A DNA stretch of 64,000 bases from Nocardia camponoti (GCF_014646135.1 NZ_BMMW01000002.1:992001-1056000), one strand, 5' to 3'. Counted from the first letter of the stretch, positions 36,221 to 45,135 are shown. The notes: a model not told the origin generated them from the letters alone. Made by a program: numbers and translations.

Positions 36221-36493
36221 CGCAACTCAGCTCCCTTTAGCTTCTCCGCGAACGATCATCGACACACAAAGTGATGTTTCGACGCTATTGGGCGAGGCAG
36301 CACCCCCGTAACGGGCCGAATCCCCGCAGGCGTGCCCCCACATTCGTTAGGGGAAGCGCCCCGGTTAGGGGATCTGCCCGGTGATTAGGGGTCCGGGAGT
36401 AACAGCAGACGGTCAGCAACCGACAATGGAAATAGCTCTTTCGTGTGTCCGTAGCTAGCCCATGCAAACTCACGCATTCGCAAGAGGTTTCTC
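36221..36493. promoter_or_regulatory. Divergent promoter region, giant iniB / hsp70-like-iniR operon
   Basis: This 273-bp region separates two oppositely transcribed operons and must hold both promoters. It contains three direct TTAGGGG repeats (listed separately), an inverted look-alike (GTTACGGGG on the minus strand, about 36303-36313), the iniB ribosome site (36231-36237, minus) and the plus-strand ribosome site AAGAGG (36482-36487). The regulator encoded by the plus-strand operon is the obvious candidate to act here. I could not place -10/-35 boxes with confidence. Confidence 0.6.
36346..36391 (+). promoter_or_regulatory. Three TTAGGGG direct repeats (candidate operator)
   Basis: TTAGGGG occurs at 36347-36353, 36365-36371 and 36385-36391, spaced 18 and 20 bp, so on about the same face of the helix. 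A fourth, isolated TTAGGGG lies upstream of the Fe-S reductase (47299-47305). The array is about 105-150 bp upstream of both start codons. Binding by the IniR-like protein is inference. Confidence 0.5.
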
Positions 36494-38515
36494 ATGACTG
36501 ACCGTCTCGCGCTCGGCATCACCGTCGGCGCTTCGCGTTCCGCAGCAGTCGCCGTCACTGACGATGGGGGTGAACCGGTCGCTGTCATTTCCCGACGAAG
36601 CGTTGTTGAGTTGGCGTCGAGTAGTGGGCCCGTCGTGGTCGACGGGTTCTTATCGCGGGTCGGCGACCCGGTGCGAATGGTGGCCGAAGACGGTTCGACG
36701 CATGCGGCCGCCGACCTGGTCGCAGCGGCGGTTACCAGCCTGATCGCCGATATTTCCGCGACAACCGACGCAGCACAAGAGCCAACGACGGTCGCGAATT
36801 ATCCGGGCTGGTGGGGCGCTGGGCGGGTGCGTGAAGTGCGGGCGGCGCTGGATGCCCAGGGCGCTGAAACCGTGGTTTTGGTACCCGAGCCGCTTTCGGT
36901 TGTCCGGCGCTATGAGATCGAGCGCGGGTTGCTCAATGAGGGCGCGCTCGTTGTCTATGACTTGGGCGAAAGTGGTGTCACCGTTTCGGTGGTCCGTACC
37001 GGCGAAAAATCGGGCTTGCTCGGCACGCCGGTCCATAATCCCGATATTGCTGGCTCAGAATTCGACCTCGCGACAATGCGCTACGTGCTGGCAAACGCTA
37101 GTGGTGATAACGAATTTGATCCTTTCGATCCCGACATCGAAGCCGAACTCGCGCGATTACGGGAACGCAGCAGGGAAGCGAAAGAACAATTGTCGACCGA
37201 AACCGCGACGGTCGTTTCGCTCGGCGCGCTCAGCGCCACCGGCGACGAACAGGTGCGACTCGTGCGCGGCGAGCTCGAAGACCTCCTTCGCTCGGATGTC
37301 CGCGATTCGCTCGCCCTCGTCCGTGAGGCGGTGCAGCGCTCGGGCCTCGACTTCGCCGGCATCGACGCGGTGCTGCTCACCGGCGGTGGCGGCGCGATCC
37401 CGCTGGTCGCCGAGCTGATTTCCGCCGAATTCGGCCTGCCCGTTGTCGCGACAGCGGACCCCGCGACAGCCAGCGCGGCCGGTGCTGCCGAACTCGCCGC
37501 CGACCTCGTCGCCGCCGAAGGCGCGCTGCTTGCGAAGGCGGTGCCGATGTCGCTCGCCGACGTCGATTCGGCCGAAGCGAGCGCGGCGGAATCAAGCGCG
37601 GATGAGCCAACCGACATCACCCCGCTGAGCGACATCGAGGACGACCCACTCGCCCCGGCCGACAATCGCAAACGCATCGCGATCGTCGCCGCCGCGTTCG
37701 TCACCTTCGCCGCGCTCACCGCGGGCACACTCGCCGTCGCGCCACAGTTCGCGACGCCAAGCACGCCCGACACGTCGATCACGCCCGTCGGCACCGACGG
37801 CAGCCCCGCCACTAGCGGCGTCCGAACGACAACGACCGTCGACGCCAACGGCAGGCCGGTCGAGGTCAAGACAACAACGACGGTCGACGCGAACGGCAAG
37901 CCCGTCGAGGTGAAAACGGCAACGACGGTCGACGCGAACGGCAAGGTCGTCGAAGTGCCGATCGACCCGAAGACCGGCCAACCAGCGCAGCCGGGCGCAA
38001 CGGTCGGCGGTCAGCAGGGCCTGCCCGCACAACAAGGCCAAACCCAAGCTGGCCAACCTGCCCCAGCCCAGCCAGCGCAGGGCGGTACGCAAAGCCAACC
38101 CGCCCAAGGCAATACGCAACAGGGCGGCACCCAACCGGGCAACCAGCAAGGCAACCAACCGGCACCAGCAGGCCAACCGCCAGCGCAGCAGGCCCCCGCG
38201 CCACAAGCACCCGCGCCGCAAGCACCAGCCCCCGCGCCCAATCCCAACCCCGCCCCGGCCCCGAACCCCGCCCCGGCTCCCGCCATCCCCCAGCCGCCTA
38301 GTGTCGAGCTCCCCATCAGCCCGCCTAACGTTGGCGGCATCGTCCAAAACCCCGGAGGCACCTTGAGCGACACCGTCGGCGGCACGACCGGCGGCCTCCT
38401 CAATCGCGCGCCGACCTCGGCCCCGACCGGACCCGCCACCGAAGGGCTCGGCGGCGTAACCGAGGGCCTCGGCGGCGTGACCGGACTGGTTCCTGGGCTC
38501 GGAGGAGGCAATTGA
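36494..38515 (+). CDS. Membrane-anchored Hsp70-like protein with Pro-rich outer tail
   Basis: 673 residues. Residues 1-360 have the Hsp70/actin ATPase fold: phosphate-1 loop LGITVGASRS (6-15; the usual Asp of GIDLGTT is replaced), phosphate-2 VYDLGESGVTV (about 153-163) and adenosine motif LLTGGGGAIP (about 294-303). There is no Hsp70 substrate-binding domain. Instead come an acidic linker, a membrane helix (about 394-416, IAIVAAAFVTFAALTAG), three tandem TTTVDANGKPVEVK units (37817-37963), and a Gln/Pro/Ala-rich tail ending in GLGGVTEGLGGVTG, which resembles the IniB repeats. Expected topology: ATPase inside, tail outside. It is the first gene of the operon divergent from iniB; ribosome site AAGAGG. 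The altered phosphate-1 loop makes normal ATP hydrolysis doubtful. Function unknown; probably a sensor, scaffold or anchor in the Ini system. Confidence 0.85.
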   Translation: MTDRLALGITVGASRSAAVAVTDDGGEPVAVISRRSVVELASSSGPVVVDGFLSRVGDPVRMVAEDGSTHAAADLVAAAVTSLIADISATTDAAQEPTTVANYPGWWGAGRVREVRAALDAQGAETVVLVPEPLSVVRRYEIERGLLNEGALVVYDLGESGVTVSVVRTGEKSGLLGTPVHNPDIAGSEFDLATMRYVLANASGDNEFDPFDPDIEAELARLRERSREAKEQLSTETATVVSLGALSATGDEQVRLVRGELEDLLRSDVRDSLALVREAVQRSGLDFAGIDAVLLTGGGGAIPLVAELISAEFGLPVVATADPATASAAGAAELAADLVAAEGALLAKAVPMSLADVDSAEASAAESSADEPTDITPLSDIEDDPLAPADNRKRIAIVAAAFVTFAALTAGTLAVAPQFATPSTPDTSITPVGTDGSPATSGVRTTTTVDANGRPVEVKTTTTVDANGKPVEVKTATTVDANGKVVEVPIDPKTGQPAQPGATVGGQQGLPAQQGQTQAGQPAPAQPAQGGTQSQPAQGNTQQGGTQPGNQQGNQPAPAGQPPAQQAPAPQAPAPQAPAPAPNPNPAPAPNPAPAPAIPQPPSVELPISPPNVGGIVQNPGGTLSDTVGGTTGGLLNRAPTSAPTGPATEGLGGVTEGLGGVTGLVPGLGGGN

Positions 38516-40989
38516 GCCCGATCGCGCTCGACACGATGCCAGGCGCGCGTGAGGTGTTGCGCGCGGTCGACGGGGCAGGCAACGCCCCGGTCGTGCTGCT
38601 GCTCTCTGGCCGGTCGGGTACGGGAAAGTCGTTGCTACTGGACGTAATTCGACAACGGCTGCGCGCCCAGGGCCTCAGCACCATCGCGTCCGTTCCGAAG
38701 CCAAGCGACAACGGCGCTGTCGTTGTCGCCGACGACCTGCAAAACCTGTCCGCACCGCAACTCGACGCGTTGCGCACCGCGATCGAGTCCGGCGAACGCT
38801 CGTTCGTCGGCGCGATGCAGCCGCGCCCGCAGAACCCGGCGTTGCGCGCGCTCACCGAAACCGTCACGCGAAGGGGCCGCTCGGTCGAACTCCGCGCGCT
38901 CGGTTCGACCGACATCGGTTCGTTCGCCCGCGAGCTCGGCGTCACCGTCCCGCGCACGGTGATCAGCCACATTCACACTGCGACGGCAGGCGTTCACGGT
39001 GGTGTCGTCGCGGCCCTGCTCGCCGCTGGCACCGCGCGACTCGACGCTGGCATGTCGGCGGTCGACGAAGCGCTCGCGCACTGGATGCGCTCGCAGCTCG
39101 CTGGCGCCGACGCCGCCCTGCTCGACACCCTCGTCGTCGCGGCGACCGGCACCGGCCTCGACGCCGCCGAACTCGCCGAAGTCCTCAACGTCGACAGCGC
39201 GACAGCGACCGACCTTCTCGCGCGGGCCCGCGCATGCGCCCTGGTCACCGACGCTGACCTGCTGCTCGGCGCGGCCGTCCCGCAGTTGCGCGTGATGCTC
39301 GGCGACCGCAGATATGTCGCGGTGCAGCGCCGCCTGCTCGAAACGCGACTCGACGCTGGCCTCCTGCGCGACCAAACCGGCGCGCTGCTTGCCGAATCAG
39401 GCGTCCGCGACCCTCGCCTCGCTGAGTTCCTCATCAACAGCGCCCAGCACAATCGCGCCGAAGCCGCCCGCTACTACGCGGCGGCGGCAGCAGCGGGCGC
39501 GGAAGTGCGACCGATCGCGATGCAGTGGGCCGACGCCGCGTCCCGCGCTGGCGACGACGAAACCGCTCAACGCCTCGCCGAACCGCTGCTTGACCGCGAC
39601 GACACCGCGCCAAGCGAACTCGCGGGCGCGGTTCGGGTGTGCGCGAGCGTGCTCACCCGACGTGGCCTCGTGAATCGCGCCGCCGCGCTTTACCGCTGGT
39701 TGGGCCCGAATCGCGTTGGCGCGGACTGGGCGGTTGCGGCAACGATCCTCGCGCTCGCGGGCGACGGTGTCGAAGCCAGCGACGCCGCCGACAACGCCGA
39801 CCGCTGGCCGCCAACTCAGTCGGCGGCCGAGTCACGCTTGATCGCCAACGCGCTTTTGCAGTCGCTCGACCCGCACGGCGCGGCAACCCCGGCGGCGATA
39901 TCGGCGCTGGTCCAGGCCGCGCACACCGGCCAAGGCGACGATGTCCCATGCAGCGCGGTCACCGTCGCCGCCCTGTTGAGCATGAGCGCGGGCGAGCCCC
40001 GACGCGCGGCCGACGCCGTGCGCGCCGCCGCCGGTTCCGGCCCGCAACTGCCTGTCCTTTCGGCGTGGAACGCGTTGCGGATCGGCGACGAGTGCGCGGC
40101 GACCGACCTCATGCACAGCATCGACATGACCCAACTCGCCCCGCGCGACAAACTCCTCGCGCACGCACTCGCCGTCGGTCTGGCTCGCCGCGGCGGCGAC
40201 GCCCAAGCCCTGCACAACGCGTGGACGGCGGCGTTTCCGCTGTTCGACGAGATCGACGTCGACCTGCTGAGCCTGCTTCCCGTCGGCGAGCTCTGGCTCG
40301 CAGGCATCGGCCTGCGCGACGAGGCACGCATCCAACCGCTCGTTTCAGCCGCGCTCGCGCTCATCCGCAAGCTCGGTCGCGCGCCCGCGTGGACGAACGC
40401 GTTCCACTGGTACGGCGTCCAGGCGGCCATCGCGAAGCAGTCGCCGCAGAATCTCCTGCCGCACGCGCACGCACTCAAGAGCGCCGCCGCCGACGGCGAC
40501 CCGCAAGCCGCCGTGCTCGCTGACGCCGGTCGCACCTGGTTGCTTGTGCTGCGCGGCCAGGTCGATATGCACGCCGTCGCGTCAGCGGTCTCGTCGCTGG
40601 CCGCCCAAGGCCACACTTTCGACGCCGCGCGCCTGGCGGGCGACGCCGCCCACGCGCAAAACGCGGCAGGCGACGCGACAGCGGCGAACCAACTACTCAA
40701 GCTCGCCCGCTCGGTCCGCATTCCCGCGCGCCCCGAGCAAGCCAAGCCGACCGAAGATTCGTCGGGAGCCGCCATTATCGAGCCTCGCGCGTTGAGTGAT
40801 CGCGAACGCGAGGTCGCTGAGCTGGTACTTCTCGGGCTGACCTATCGCGAGATCGGTGCTCGGCTCTATATTTCGGCTAAGACTGTCGAACATCACGTCG
40901 CGCGAATTCGCCGCCGAATAGGCGCTGGGTCGCGTTCCGAATTATTGTCAATGCTTCGCGCGATGGGTCACGGCTCATTGCTTGTTTGA
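38512..40989 (+). CDS. iniR: IniR-like AAA/LuxR-type transcriptional regulator
   Basis: 825 residues. An AAA/STAND-type ATPase at the N-terminus has Walker A GRSGTGKS (33-40) and Walker B VVVADD (about 70-75). A long Ala-rich helical middle follows, and a LuxR-type helix-turn-helix ends the protein (LSDREREVAELVLLGLTYRE to SRSELLSMLR, about 761-818). Architecture and length match the mycobacterial iniBAC activator IniR (Rv0339c, about 832 residues, from memory), and the gene lies beside the giant iniB locus. The start is TTG at 38512, overlapping the preceding TGA (TTGA), with a strong GGAGGAGG at 38501-38508, so it is translationally coupled to the Hsp70-like gene. Likely activator of iniB-iniA and perhaps its own operon. 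Confidence 0.85.
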   Translation: MSPIALDTMPGAREVLRAVDGAGNAPVVLLLSGRSGTGKSLLLDVIRQRLRAQGLSTIASVPKPSDNGAVVVADDLQNLSAPQLDALRTAIESGERSFVGAMQPRPQNPALRALTETVTRRGRSVELRALGSTDIGSFARELGVTVPRTVISHIHTATAGVHGGVVAALLAAGTARLDAGMSAVDEALAHWMRSQLAGADAALLDTLVVAATGTGLDAAELAEVLNVDSATATDLLARARACALVTDADLLLGAAVPQLRVMLGDRRYVAVQRRLLETRLDAGLLRDQTGALLAESGVRDPRLAEFLINSAQHNRAEAARYYAAAAAAGAEVRPIAMQWADAASRAGDDETAQRLAEPLLDRDDTAPSELAGAVRVCASVLTRRGLVNRAAALYRWLGPNRVGADWAVAATILALAGDGVEASDAADNADRWPPTQSAAESRLIANALLQSLDPHGAATPAAISALVQAAHTGQGDDVPCSAVTVAALLSMSAGEPRRAADAVRAAAGSGPQLPVLSAWNALRIGDECAATDLMHSIDMTQLAPRDKLLAHALAVGLARRGGDAQALHNAWTAAFPLFDEIDVDLLSLLPVGELWLAGIGLRDEARIQPLVSAALALIRKLGRAPAWTNAFHWYGVQAAIAKQSPQNLLPHAHALKSAAADGDPQAAVLADAGRTWLLVLRGQVDMHAVASAVSSLAAQGHTFDAARLAGDAAHAQNAAGDATAANQLLKLARSVRIPARPEQAKPTEDSSGAAIIEPRALSDREREVAELVLLGLTYREIGARLYISAKTVEHHVARIRRRIGAGSRSELLSMLRAMGHGSLLV

Positions 40990-41012
40990 CGAGGTAACAA
41001 GGATGGGAGCCC

Positions 41013-42275
41013 ATGGCCACTGGGGTGGGCCTGCGGATCGGTGCTAATACCGCTACCGCGGCTGTGGTCACTGAGGACGGCACGACGGTTTTCGTCGTGC
41101 GCGACTCGGTCCTGCACATGTCCGAAGAAGGCGACGCCGCGCTTGGCGGCAAGCCTCCGCTTGGCGTGCATTCGATCAGTGGATTTGTCGCCGCTATCGG
41201 CGACCCCGCTGGCATCGACGTCGACGGCGGCGAGCCCTATCGCGCCGAAGACCTCTTCGCCACAGCACTGTTTTGCCTCATCGACCTCACCACCGCCCAC
41301 CTCAACGGCCCCGCCGAGTTCTACGCGACCCACCCCGGCGATTGGTCGACTGAAGAGGTGCGCGGTGTTCGCGAAGCACTCGACTACCTTGGCTTGAAGT
41401 CGATCGCGCTGCTTGGCGAAAACGAACTGCCCGCGCCCGCGCTGGGCGAGGACCAGGGGCGTTCCTTCGCCGCCAAAGCCGCTGAGGCCGCGCTGGTGGC
41501 TGTGCTCGCCACGCCAGCTGGCTCGACACCGCCCGACCCGACCGCACCGGCCGCTCCGCTGGGCGACACCGACGTACTGCCGTCGGTTCGCACCACTTAC
41601 GTTGGGGCACAAGCATATTCGGCTGCGATCCCAGCCGCGCGTGCGTTCCCGATGTCATTCGCGGACGCGCAGTTGACGCCACGCGTGCCCGTCGAAGCGC
41701 CTGCGGCAAGCCTTTCCGCTCCCTCCGCGACCGGTTACGTGACGAATCAACCGGTGTCATCGGGCTTCGCCCAAACCCTCACGCCAACGACGGTCGGCCC
41801 GCCTGTCGCCCTCCCGCCCCGTTCGAACACCCCGCGCACTCCGCTGATCGTCGCCGTCGCGGTGGTTTTCGGCCTGCTGCTCGGCGGACTGGGCGTCGCG
41901 CTCGCGCTGCGCTCGTCAACCCCGACGCTGCCGCCAACCATCACCGACGCGGTCGCGACTGTGCAGCCAACTAGCGCGCCCCCGCCCGTCGCGCCGCCGG
42001 TCGTTGAAACCACAACGGAGACACCGGAACCCACGTGGGTGCCGCCGGTCGTTGTCCCGAAGACCACCCAACCGCCCGAGCCGACAACGACGGAACCCCC
42101 TGAGCCCCCGGCCGCGCCAGCACCGACAACCAAAAAGCCAACCCCAACCCCGACGCCCGCCGACCTGTTCCCCGGCGGCCTGTTCGGACGGGAACAGACA
42201 ACACCCAAGCTGCCAGCGCCCCCAGCACTGCCCGGCGCTGGTCAGAGTGGGTCGTCCGAGAGCGAACCACGGTAA
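41013..42275 (+). CDS. Truncated Hsp70-like membrane protein
   Basis: 420 residues. Residues 1 to about 165 resemble only the first half of an Hsp70/actin ATPase domain (VGLRIGANTATAAVV, 5-19, as a degenerate phosphate-1 loop; YATHPGDWSTEEVRGVREAL, about 103-122, aligns with the YPGWWGAGRVREVRAAL segment of the 36494 protein). No phosphate-2 or adenosine motif is visible. Then come a low-complexity linker, one membrane helix (about 276-299, TPLIVAVAVVFGLLLGGLGV) and a Pro/Thr-rich outer tail. It starts 23 bp after iniR, with a possible AGGATGGGAG ribosome site, so it is in the same operon. It probably cannot bind nucleotide alone; it may be a partner or pseudo-ATPase of the full-length homologues at 36494 and 53597. 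Confidence 0.75.
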   Translation: MATGVGLRIGANTATAAVVTEDGTTVFVVRDSVLHMSEEGDAALGGKPPLGVHSISGFVAAIGDPAGIDVDGGEPYRAEDLFATALFCLIDLTTAHLNGPAEFYATHPGDWSTEEVRGVREALDYLGLKSIALLGENELPAPALGEDQGRSFAAKAAEAALVAVLATPAGSTPPDPTAPAAPLGDTDVLPSVRTTYVGAQAYSAAIPAARAFPMSFADAQLTPRVPVEAPAASLSAPSATGYVTNQPVSSGFAQTLTPTTVGPPVALPPRSNTPRTPLIVAVAVVFGLLLGGLGVALALRSSTPTLPPTITDAVATVQPTSAPPPVAPPVVETTTETPEPTWVPPVVVPKTTQPPEPTTTEPPEPPAAPAPTTKKPTPTPTPADLFPGGLFGREQTTPKLPAPPALPGAGQSGSSESEPR

Positions 42276-42366
42276 CCTGGCCGGTTTTCCGCGCGTGCCC
42301 TAGAGTGATGCGCTGACCGTCATGTGCGCCCGTTCGGGTGGCCCCGGTCACCGACGAAGGGATTCC

Positions 42367-43725
42367 ATGCGCAAGTTGGGGGCGCGTCGCGCCACGGTTC
42401 GAGCTGCCCATGCTGTGTCGGTTGGGTTTGCCGCTGCCGTACTACTGGCACCCGTGTTCGGCGCTGGCGCGGTTAGCGCCGCACCGCAGCAACTTTCGGT
42501 CGGCGACCTACCCGCCGAGATGATCGACGCGATCTCGCGCGACCTGCACATGACTCCCCAGCAGTACCTCGACCGCGCCGTCGCCGCGCAGGACTTGCGT
42601 TCGTACGCAAACGATTTCCGCGCCGATCACCCCGACGCGTTCGCCGGTGCGTGGCTCACGCCCGAGGGCAAGGGCGTCATCGCCGTCACCAACGCCGACG
42701 CGCAGCGCTTGGCCGCCGCCGACGGTTACCAGACCAAAATCGCCCCGATTTCGGCGAACGGTCTCGAAGGCGCGCTGCTGCAGCTGAGCCAGTGGGTCGC
42801 GAGCCTGCCGCGCGAAATCGCGGCACCCATCAGCTCGATCGCGATCGACGCGCTCAATAGCCAGCTGATATTGAACGTCGCGAACACCCCGACCGGGCAC
42901 ATGCTGAACCTGCCGACGCTGATCGCGACCATCAAGGTTGTCCTTTCGCCAGGTGGCGGCGGCGCGGTTGAGTACCGGCCGATGGGTGGCGACACCTACA
43001 TCAGCTCGACCAAGGACCTGCACGACGCGACCCTGCGTGGCGTCGACGTGTGCTCGTTCGGCTTCAACTCAACCGACGCCGCGGGCAACGCCCTGAATAT
43101 CAGTGCGGGACACTGCAATCCGCGCACCGACGGCGGTCCCGCCTCGGTGTACGTGCCGAACGTGCGTGACCTCCCGAACAGCGTCGAGGTTGGCCAGTTC
43201 GCCAAGACCGTCCTCGGTGGTCCTGCCGCGCTCGACTACTCGGTGATCAAGCTCAACGAGCGCGCGGTGAACGCTGGCATGGACCGGCCGCGCGTGCGTG
43301 GCGCGAACGGCACCACGCTGACGGTCACCGGCATCGCCGACCCCGTCACCGGCGCGCCCGTGTGCAAGACCGGCCAGTCGTCGACGTTCACCTGCGGCTT
43401 CGTCTCGGCCGATCGCGTGGAAACGCAACTCTTCACCGCCGAAGGTGTCTCCAAGACCATCCGTGGTTTCGCCGACAGCGCGTGCACCCTCGGCGGCGAC
43501 AGCGGCGGCGCGATCATCACCGGCACCCTCGCGCTCGGGATCACCTCGGGTTCCAACGCGGCCGACGCGCCCAACTGCAACGAAGCCAATACCCAACTGG
43601 CACCGTACGGTGGCACAGCATCTCTGGGCGTGGGAATTCGGTCGATTTTGGCTGACATTGAGGCCAACTCCGCGGGCGGTCTGGGCAGCGGAATCACCGT
43701 TCGTACCGCGCCGCGCGCTAGCTAA
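42367..43725 (+). CDS. Secreted S1-family (chymotrypsin-like) serine protease, copy 1
   Basis: 452 residues from ATG 42367, preceded by GAAGGGA; the in-frame ATG at 42322 lacks a ribosome site and would spoil the signal peptide. A Sec signal (residues about 15-38, ending GAVSA) is followed by a pro-region of about 190 residues beginning LPAEMIDAISRDLHMTPQQYL, typical of alpha-lytic/streptogrisin-type proteases. Catalytic triad: His249 (SAGHC), Asp290 (LDYSVI), Ser379 (GGDSGG). Several Cys pairs fit extracellular folding. It is a paralogue of the next gene. A candidate -10 (TAGAGT, 42301-42306) suggests its own promoter after the Hsp70-like gene. Substrate unknown; processing of surface proteins such as IniB is speculation. 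Confidence 0.88.
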   Translation: MRKLGARRATVRAAHAVSVGFAAAVLLAPVFGAGAVSAAPQQLSVGDLPAEMIDAISRDLHMTPQQYLDRAVAAQDLRSYANDFRADHPDAFAGAWLTPEGKGVIAVTNADAQRLAAADGYQTKIAPISANGLEGALLQLSQWVASLPREIAAPISSIAIDALNSQLILNVANTPTGHMLNLPTLIATIKVVLSPGGGGAVEYRPMGGDTYISSTKDLHDATLRGVDVCSFGFNSTDAAGNALNISAGHCNPRTDGGPASVYVPNVRDLPNSVEVGQFAKTVLGGPAALDYSVIKLNERAVNAGMDRPRVRGANGTTLTVTGIADPVTGAPVCKTGQSSTFTCGFVSADRVETQLFTAEGVSKTIRGFADSACTLGGDSGGAIITGTLALGITSGSNAADAPNCNEANTQLAPYGGTASLGVGIRSILADIEANSAGGLGSGITVRTAPRAS

Positions 43726-43815
43726 GCCGGTCGACTCGCCGACTCGGACCGGGTGAGTGACATCTCTTACCCGGTACGAGTAGGCATAACTCGCACGAGC
43801 CCATATAGTTCGATC

Positions 43816-45135
43816 ATGCTCCTGCCACGCCTGGGTCGCACCCCATCCGCGCGAAGCTCCTCTCGAGCTCGAAAGTCCGTTATCGCCGCTTCTGCGGCGA
43901 TTCTGCTGTTTGGCCCCGCTGTCGCAGTTGCCGACGCCGCGCCCAGCACTGATCTTCCGGCCCAGCTCATTGAAGCTGTGCAGCGCGACCTGAAGATGTC
44001 GCCGCAGGAATACCTGCGTCGCGCCGACGCCGCCCAGGAAGTCGCCGCGTTCGGCGTCACCGCGCAGCGTCAGTTCCCGCAGGTGTACGCGGGTGCGTGG
44101 CTCAATGAAGCGGGCAAGTCCGTCGTGGCGATCACCAGCGGCCCCGGTGCCGACGAGGCTCGCGCCGCCGCGGTTTCGGCCGGTCACGAGGTGCGCAACG
44201 TCGCCAAGAGCGAGTCCGCGCTGCGTGGCGAGAAGACCGCGTTCGAAAACTGGCTGTCGGCCGCGCCCGCTCCCGTGCAGGCGGCGGTGCGTGGCGTTGT
44301 CATCGACACGGTGAATAACGCGATCGCCGTTCGCGTCAACCAGGTTGGCGTGCAGCTGCCCGCGTTCATCGACCCGTCGCGCGTTGTCGTCACCGCGCCG
44401 CCCGTCGGTGGCGAACGAGTCGACCTTGCCGCCAGCCCCATCGCGGGTGCGGGCAACGGCGCGCTCGGCGGCGGCGACGCCTACGCGTCGGTCCTGGGCC
44501 GCAGCCAGCTGCACTGCTCGCTTGGCTTCAACGGCACCGACCGCAACGGCAACGTCGTCAACATCTCGGCGGGCCACTGCAACCCCGACGTTGAGACGGG
44601 CGGCACCGCTGGCGCTGCCGCGGTTTACGAGCGCAACAACACGTCGCTCGGCGCGGAACTCGGCACCTTCGGCAAGACCGTGCTTGGCGAACAGGACTAC
44701 TCGATCATCCGCATCAACGACGGTGCGAAGGGTCGATTCGAAAACAACCTGGTGCGCGTGCCCGGCGCGGCCCCGATCGCCATTGACGGTGTTGCCACTC
44801 CCGTCGTTGGCGCCCCCGTCTGCAAGTCCGGTGCCCGCACCGGCTTTAGCTGCGGCGTGATCAACGGCGTCGACCAGACCGTGCAGGTCGGCGACCGCCA
44901 GATGACCCAGTCATTCTCGGCCAACCTTTGCGCCCTCCCCGGCGACTCGGGCGGTGCGATCGTGAGCGGCCGTCTCGCCGTTGGCATTTCGAGCGCGTCA
45001 TCGGTTGCCGACTACCCGATCTGCGAAATCCCGATCATCCTCGGAGCTTTGACCGGCGACGCACCGCAGCTGTTCGCGCAGCCGATTAGCGTGGTGCTGA
45101 ACGACAACCCGGGATTGTCGGTTCGCACGAACTGA
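43816..45135 (+). CDS. Secreted S1-family serine protease, copy 2
   Basis: 439 residues from ATG 43816, which places a basic n-region and hydrophobic signal (SVIAASAAILLFGPAVAVA) normally; an in-frame ATG at 43753 would add 21 residues. The pro-region starts LPAQLIEAVQRDLKMSPQEYL, very like copy 1. Triad: His254 (SAGHC), Asp294 (EQDYSII), Ser378 (PGDSGG). The 90-bp gap after copy 1 and the clear terminator at 45160-45190 mark the end of this transcription unit. The two copies have diverged well away from the active-site motifs, so the duplication is old. Confidence 0.88.
   Translation: MLLPRLGRTPSARSSSRARKSVIAASAAILLFGPAVAVADAAPSTDLPAQLIEAVQRDLKMSPQEYLRRADAAQEVAAFGVTAQRQFPQVYAGAWLNEAGKSVVAITSGPGADEARAAAVSAGHEVRNVAKSESALRGEKTAFENWLSAAPAPVQAAVRGVVIDTVNNAIAVRVNQVGVQLPAFIDPSRVVVTAPPVGGERVDLAASPIAGAGNGALGGGDAYASVLGRSQLHCSLGFNGTDRNGNVVNISAGHCNPDVETGGTAGAAAVYERNNTSLGAELGTFGKTVLGEQDYSIIRINDGAKGRFENNLVRVPGAAPIAIDGVATPVVGAPVCKSGARTGFSCGVINGVDQTVQVGDRQMTQSFSANLCALPGDSGGAIVSGRLAVGISSASSVADYPICEIPIILGALTGDAPQLFAQPISVVLNDNPGLSVRTN

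Noticed and set aside
5850..35798. Very long plus-strand open frames opposite iniB (up to about 3,000 codons), rich in Ser-Pro-Ala-Thr.
   Set aside because: They are mirror images of the repeat codons. Antisense stops need sense TTA, CTA or TCA codons, which this GC-rich repeat seldom uses. The frames have no ribosome sites, no domains, and are cut arbitrarily, whereas the minus frame is a single gene with a recognisable N-terminus.
36346..36391. TTAGGGG as a telomere-like repeat marking a linear replicon end.
   Set aside because: Three spaced copies between two divergent genes with well-formed ribosome sites fit an operator, not a chromosome end.
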